Source: Cadophora sp. MPI-SDFR-AT-0126 (Eukaryota; Ascomycota; Leotiomycetes; Helotiales; Ploettnerulaceae). From it: a stretch of DNA of 64,000 nucleotides. Positions within the stretch are counted from its first letter, which is position 1. Every line of letters starts with the position of its first letter. The stretch lies in NCBI GenBank assembly GCA_020747065.1, contig JAGMVK010000005.1, positions 1,240,001-1,304,000 on the forward strand, in the 5' to 3' direction. The notes beneath the pieces are model-generated. The model was not told the DNA's origin. It saw only the letters and a list, made by a program, of their open reading frames with translations, and did no database searches. Of this stretch, positions 58,651-64,000 are shown piece after piece. The position numbers and the translations under genes were made by a program.

Positions 58651-59609
58651 CCTCGCTTATGGAAAGAAACAACCAACACCAACAAAGTCTCTTTCATTGA
58701 TTGTTAAGGCAAAAAAAGGGACTGGAAGGGATACACTGTGCCTGGAAGGTGTATTCTGGCGACGTTACCTTCCCTATTGGGCTTTGTCTACCACCTGCCT
58801 GCCAATATGGAAGACGATTTCCCCGCAGACAGGCAAATGAGATTAGCCATAAAATTACATTGAACACTTCGATCATCTGCACAATGTTCCTGAATTAGCG
58901 AATCCCGTGAGTGAATTTCCTGGGCTGGGTGGACGACAGCTGCTCCGAACCCTTCGAGGTACCATCAGAAGCCGACTTCTCCATTTGTTGTGACATGGCC
59001 CTCCTGGATTTTCACGTGCAGCACAAATACCGAATGATTGGAAGTTCTCCGGTCGTACAGCCTTTAGCTGAGACCTTTCTTTGTAAGGCTTTTTCTCCTA
59101 TCAAGGCATGTTCATGTGTGTACGTGCCACTGTGGCATATGAACCCTGGACTGACGGTAGCTACCGACAAATCCGAAATGCATGATACTATGTCGTTCGA
59201 AAGTTATTCCAGGGCAAGTGTTCTAAGCAAAGCTTACCGTGCTTTATTGGAGAGAAAATAGGTTGTTGGTAAACATGAGTTCGGAACTACAGCAGGCGGG
59301 TACCCGGAAAGCCCTTATCCTTTCCAAGCCACTGAAATCTACTGTGAGCCAAAGAATGTGCTTTCTCCACCTTTTCAATACTCCACCCTTCTCCCGTCAG
59401 CAGTCCCTCCACTGGCGCCTTCCATTGCGGAGCTCTTCCCTCGAGCAAGGCCTCCTCGAGACGATTTATTTTGTCGCTCACGGAACTGCGCCGCAATTCA
59501 AGTCAAGTATCGTAGTAGAATGGCACTATCATAAGTGAACAGCCATCTCTCTGTTTTTTGTACTCATGGTATGCAAATTCTGTGCGAATGTATACTGCGA
59601 CCGCTCATC
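58651..59609. other. Divergent intergenic region, 0.96 kb
   Basis: This lies between the divergent starts of the hypothetical membrane protein and the metallopeptidase-like gene. No further gene was recognised. Confidence 0.4.
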
Positions 59610-60418
59610 ATGCAGATTCTCAAACTATTTGTGTTGGCCACCTTAGTGAATCACTCGATTTGTGACACCATCACAGTTCAAGCAGAGAAACTAGTGGACT
59701 TTACTGGATGCACTAACAAGACAACTGAGCCACAGGACATCAGAGATGCATGGGACTCTGCTATGGACCTTGCATATGTTTCTAGTGGAAAAATTGAATG
59801 GGGACATCATCCATCGGTAGATTTTCTTGCAGGTCCACACAGAAACGCAGCTTATCACAATATCATCAAAGGTAATGTACAAGTCAGTAAATATATCAAA
59901 CACTTTCTGATGATCTCACAGCGGTTCTCAACAACGCATACACGTTTAGACGGCGATATTGGTGGAACCCTCCAGCTTGGAGAGCTTGGAAGACATCGAT
60001 TCGCTGCGACGACATTGACGGAACTTGCGCAAAGTTCAGTAAAAGCGCCCCTGCGTATACCATCAATCCAGGACCGAGGCCAGGCAAAACATTTCAAGCG
60101 GCGAGGGACACCATCGTAATCTGCCCAAAGATTTTTAAGCAGAAACAGACATGCGCTGAGGGTATCAAAAACCACGCTAGTAAGAGCGAGAGAAGCGACC
60201 TTGGGAATTTCCAATGCAGAGGTACGCCTAGCTTTTAGTGTCAGATACTATTGGGACGACAAATGAATACTGAAAGCTCCTCGTTTACAGGCTATATTAT
60301 GTTGCACGAAATGTTTCATCTTGACAGTCTATCAAACATATCAACGGGAGGTCATGTTGAAGACCTCGGTGTCTTCTACCAATCTGGCATGGACCCAGTC
60401 CCAACCTGGCACGTCTAA
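59610..60418 (+). CDS. Secreted HExxH zinc metallopeptidase-like protein, apparently short
   Basis: Three exons: 59610-59871, 59922-60221 and 60291-60418 (229 aa as modelled). I start at ATG 59610 because it places a signal peptide (MQILKLFVLATLVNHSIC) at the N-terminus; in-frame ATGs at 59535 and 59571 would precede it. The mature part contains a conserved-looking Trp/Arg/Cys region and KTFQAARDTIVICPKIF, then MLHEMFHLDS with the zinc-binding H-E-x-x-H. Then comes a nearby HVEDLG that could carry further ligands. This fits fungal secreted zincin-like proteins (deuterolysin-related putative peptidases), which are usually longer by 50-100 residues after the HExxH. Here the frame stops at 60416-60418. 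The next gene's frame overlaps the last exon, so the C-terminus may be truncated or spliced onward. Confidence 0.6.
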
Positions 60419-61188
60419 CATTTCGTTCGAGGTCAGGACTGTTTTGTCCTCTAGTGGGGATGGAGCATCCAGGTCGATCTCGGCAAGCACGAAAAGCCTG
60501 CCATCCGGAGGCTCGATCTCAAAGGTCAGTTACAGGAAGAGCGGTGATATAGTCATCTACAACGCCGACATGTTGGTTCCATATGCCTCTGTGCGCCTCT
60601 TCATTGGCGGGCCACACAAGGCGGTAAGCGATTCAGCAGGCTGGCCCATCGATGCGGGCATGAGCACTGAAAATAGTGGTGGCGATCCTGTTGTCCAAGG
60701 ACAAGGTTATGCTCCGATTAAGAATGCTTTCGGAGGCTCTCTGCGAAGCTACAAATGTGCCGGCGAGCCATGTGATGATAATCCCGACTACGATTGCAAG
60801 GGCTCGACTTTGTGCACCACCCCAGACCTACTTAAGTGGTGCGATCTTGCAGTCAATAACTGACTCGAACAGACAGCTTTATGTACAGTACATCGTAAGT
60901 CAAGTCTCCTGGCCCGCAAATTTATTAACTAACCTGTGTATCCGCAATAGTGGAGATAGCCCAAATGGAGGCTGCCATGGGGATGGCACTCGGTTCTGCG
61001 GCGTCTTTCTTCAAGGAACTAATTGTACAATGAGCGGCAACGACATGTGGTATACTTATCAGGACCTTCGGAACCTCGGCGGGTGCTCAAAGTGTGGTTC
61101 TTACCATCAAGAGAATGGATGTCTATTTACAGTAAATTATGTCTTCAACTGCGATGATGGTCCACAGCAGCCAGGTGGTCCTTTTTGA
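60321..61188 (+). pseudogene. KP4-like (killer-toxin-fold) cysteine-rich domain gene, reading frame broken
   Basis: A protein-like frame is open from 60321 and stops at a TGA at 60861-60863. Coding character then continues in another frame up to a GTAAGT donor at 60895. It resumes after a 56-bp intron (ACTAAC branch, AATAG at 60950) and ends at the TGA 61186-61188. The last exon is Cys/Gly-rich with the pattern CSKCGS and FTVNYV typical of the KP4 fold, a small disulfide-rich domain first known from a fungal virus-encoded killer toxin and later found in many fungal genomes, where its role is mostly unknown. The upstream part (about 60440-60740) is of unknown type. No signal peptide is visible in the frame from 60321. 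The shift near 60863 points to a frameshift, though an unrecognised small intron or sequencing error is possible. Confidence 0.5.
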
Positions 61189-63157
61189 TCAAGATCTAGG
61201 AAATTCTGTATGCAATTTCAGTGTACGAGCACCTGTGGTTCTGGTAGATAGCTCCAGTTAGAGCTCTTTGCAAGCACCAGATGAACCGAAATGAGTTTGA
61301 CTGATGCCAACGGAGTATGATCACTCTGAAGAGCGATTTAAAAGACTGCACAATGTGTCCATCCTATGCTTGGCATCGCTCAGTAGACGATGGAAATCAG
61401 TTCAAGGCTTCGAAAGACTTCATAGCTTTGGCTCCGCCTTTGCGAAATTCCTAATCCTATCTGGTATTGTCGCCACATCCCACCAACCTATCTTAGAGAT
61501 TTTAGTAGAACTGACGTTCAATGAATGGTTTTCGCTCGTGCAGGGTTAAATTTTTGATTGATATACCTCGGTATTGACATGGTCAAGCCATATTCCAAGC
61601 CGAATCTCGCTTACGGTGAAGGATGATTGTGATGAAGACAACATAGCACTTCAACGAAAATATAATGATGTCGATGGCTCCAACTACCTCTTAACATGCA
61701 GATCTATCTAGTTGTACGGCTCAGACTGAGAACCCACCAGACAGGCTGTCACTGTTGCGTGCGCCCAGTGCTCCAACCGGCGATAGTCGTTTCACCACGT
61801 GACATCTGCGTCGATGTTGCTGAAAGCTACCTTGATCTTGCTTTGGTGACTCACTACAATCGATAATGTATCATTCTCATTAGGCTGATTCTCTATTTTC
61901 TGTCTTGCTGAACCTCTGGTGCCCACTGAGCTCATGCTTCGCCAGAAGGTCACGTTTTGCCAGCGCTAAAGTTTTGGCAGTTCGTTCCTGGTCAGCTTCG
62001 CATCCTCTCAACTTCTCAATATCACGGCCAACCTTCATGATATAAAACAAATATCCATCAACATCAAACTATTGCCCCGCACTATTGCCATTGATGTAAG
62101 CCTCTCGATGGCGCGAACGGCTTTTTTACATTTTAATATTTCCTAGTCTGGTGAAGTCAGATCTATTTCAGGACGGAGGTCGTTCCCGAGGTCACCAAGA
62201 TTTGCCAGACAGCCAGTTCACTTCATATTACAGCATCAACTTGATTCGCGTCGGAAGCGAATAATTGAGCCTCCAGCCTGCTAGCAGCCTTGATCCGATG
62301 TTCTTGTTCCTGTGGCCGGCGCACCTGAGTGGCTGCAGTTGTTCTCGAAGTTCATTCTACGCGCCCAGGTTCGTGAGGGTTGCCGCTGCGGGGATGTCAT
62401 TCGCGGGTGCAAGCTGCACGTCAGCGCCAATCACACCAACCTCCCATTCTGCTGCCACACATCTCGCGCGCGCCATTCGAGGACCCTCGATGCTAATTTT
62501 GGCTACAGAGATTGTTTCACGGCCATGGTTCGCATAACGGCCCAATGCAGGCTCTCATTGGCTGCCATCTCTCGTATGGCGAAGTCTACATTGGCAATAG
62601 CATGGTAAACCTCTCCGGGTCCTGCTTGTTTGGGCATGCCCCTCCACGCAGCACTCCACGCACGTCGCTTGGAGGGGGGCCAGCACGTTGCAGCACATCG
62701 CAACATGAGGAGACGAAGGGCAGCAGATTCGGCCCAGTGGGCGCATCTAGCTGCTCCTTGCCCTGCTTCCACTCATTGCTGCAAACCCAATCCGGGACCC
62801 GATAGCCAATTCCAAGCCTCTGTCTGACTCTTAGCGCTAGCCAGTAAAATGCTCGCGCCGATATCTCGAGCTCGTTGCTGTATAAACATCTATGCCACCC
62901 GCAAAACTTGTGTGGGTTACTACTTTCTTGTCATCTCATTTCTGTCCCGCAGTGTTGTCGCCGTCGCTGTTGTTTTCTTGTTTTTGAAGTCTTCGTTGAT
63001 CGAAGCAGTCTATCGTTTATAGTCGTTTCCTATCTCTCTTACCATACCATACTACCTTTTAATTACCCGGCGCTGGTCGTCCCCATTATCCGAAAATACT
63101 TTCTTATCGAGCAGAAGCCAACAGCGTATTCACCCGGCGCTCACTGCATCGACAAAA
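61189..63157. other. Intergenic region, 2 kb
   Basis: No gene was recognised. The right half (about 62,250-62,800) is GC-richer, and the final 250 bp are CT-rich as in a fungal promoter/leader of the following gene. Confidence 0.4.
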
Positions 63158-64000
63158 ATGGGTACTTTAGATCTACTTCCGTCTACAACTTACAGGCCAC
63201 CGTCGCCTGGGCAGGCCCGCAGGCGACGCAGGTCACTAAATACAATAGTGGAGGTTGACGACGAGGAGTCTACGCGAGGTTCTTCATTTATAGAAGTTCA
63301 CAGGGGCCGAGATGTATCTCCATCATCCAAAATGGCAAGCTGGCTCTCCCCACTCAGTGACCACTTTCCCACCCCTCGAGGCAACCATTTCATGTCCGCA
63401 CCTATTCCACAATCCGACGACTCTTCAGATGCTGGCAGCATCTCTCCATCACCATCCTCAGCCCCATGGACTCGCGACAGCTACACAACCGAGGCTACTG
63501 AATTCGACGATCTCTACGATGTTTCTTCGGACGAAGAGACAAGAAGAAGGAAGAATATTGTTCGAAGAAATAGTGCTCGGCAAGCAACCAAGTCCAACAG
63601 ATTATCTGCTGATTCAAGCACGACTAGAAGTTCTCGAACTTCTCTCCCTGCTCTTGTCATTCCATCAGCGCAGTCTCAAGGTGACCCATGGCCAGGAGTT
63701 GCGGCTTTCAAACTCTTGACTTCACCGGTCCCACCTACACCACCCCCGAAGGTCCCAATGTCTCCAGCGATCTTCTCCTATCTCCAATCACAGGAAGTTC
63801 CATCTTGCTCTGCTCCACCATCTCTAGATGGCAGTTTTACTTCTGACCAAATGGCTCAGATGTCTGCTCCGCCAACTCCAGATATGGGTAATGGCAGTGA
63901 AGCAGATGGAAATGAATGGGGAATGGGTGTCCAACTTCAACCGGCTGCTATGGCTACACTGCAGGCACTTTCCGGAGGAGATTATGTGTTCGAGCAACAA
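63158..64000 (+). CDS. Ser/Pro-rich regulatory-type protein, 5' part only (281 codons, runs off the window)
   Basis: The frame starts at ATG 63158 (context ACAAAAATGG) and stays open without a stop to base 64000. The product begins MGTLDLLPSTTYRPPSPG, with a basic patch (RRRRS) and acidic VEVDDEE. It continues as a disordered Ser/Pro/Thr-rich sequence with many SP/TP sites (for example SPSPSSAPWTRDSY, SSDEETRRRKN, LTSPVPPTPPPKVPMSP). Many proline-directed sites suggest phosphoregulation. The last visible residues (MATLQALSGGDYVFEQQ) may begin a folded region beyond the window. I do not recognise the family. Confidence 0.75.
   Translation, partial: MGTLDLLPSTTYRPPSPGQARRRRRSLNTIVEVDDEESTRGSSFIEVHRGRDVSPSSKMASWLSPLSDHFPTPRGNHFMSAPIPQSDDSSDAGSISPSPSSAPWTRDSYTTEATEFDDLYDVSSDEETRRRKNIVRRNSARQATKSNRLSADSSTTRSSRTSLPALVIPSAQSQGDPWPGVAAFKLLTSPVPPTPPPKVPMSPAIFSYLQSQEVPSCSAPPSLDGSFTSDQMAQMSAPPTPDMGNGSEADGNEWGMGVQLQPAAMATLQALSGGDYVFEQQ

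Overview
The window looks like a chromosomal segment of a filamentous ascomycete (Pezizomycotina). The evidence is short introns (mostly 48-110 bp) with GTAAGT/GTATGT-type donors and CTAAC/CTGAC branch sites, monocistronic genes on both strands, and fungal-specific families (EMC7, Yag7-like, Nce102/MARVEL-like, Pta1, fungal STAND N-terminal domain). The small-protein families and layout would fit Leotiomycetes, but that is inference only. No prokaryotic, viral, rRNA, tRNA or CRISPR feature was seen. All gene models were built by hand-splicing and checked for phase at each junction.

Layout. 0-6 kb holds housekeeping genes: a Dep1/Sds3-type Rpd3L subunit (+), a tiny COA3 cytochrome oxidase assembly factor (-), and Pta1/symplekin (+). 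7.4-12.7 kb is one very large gene encoding a fungal STAND-type N-terminus, a conserved uncharacterised central region, a RING finger and ankyrin repeats, without a visible NTPase. 13.3-17.2 kb carries an SDR polyol/sugar reductase and a choline-transporter-like membrane protein (both -). 18-27 kb carries a Rab GTPase with an unusual insertion, a WW-domain protein, EMC7 and a MARVEL-domain protein, separated by wide spacers.

29.6-43 kb is dense housekeeping: O-acetylhomoserine sulfhydrylase, an Rtg2/Ppx-GppA protein, a tentative small ORF, M1 aminopeptidase 2 (with an 11-nt exon), a CENP-W-like histone-fold protein and a Yag7-like RGG protein. A secreted DUF4360 protein follows at 43.2-44.2 kb. 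44.3-48.7 kb has no intact gene but contains two coding-like remnants. 48.7-53.4 kb is a KDM4/Rph1-type JmjN-JmjC-ePHD histone demethylase with a long Gln/Pro-rich tail.

54.9-64 kb is more accessory: an alcohol-oxidase-type GMC oxidoreductase, a hypothetical membrane protein, a short secreted HExxH metallopeptidase directly overlapped by a KP4-like cysteine-rich domain gene whose frame is broken, and the 5' part of a Ser/Pro-rich protein that runs off the window. The best candidates for something undescribed are the STAND-N/RING/ankyrin protein and the metallopeptidase/KP4 junction.
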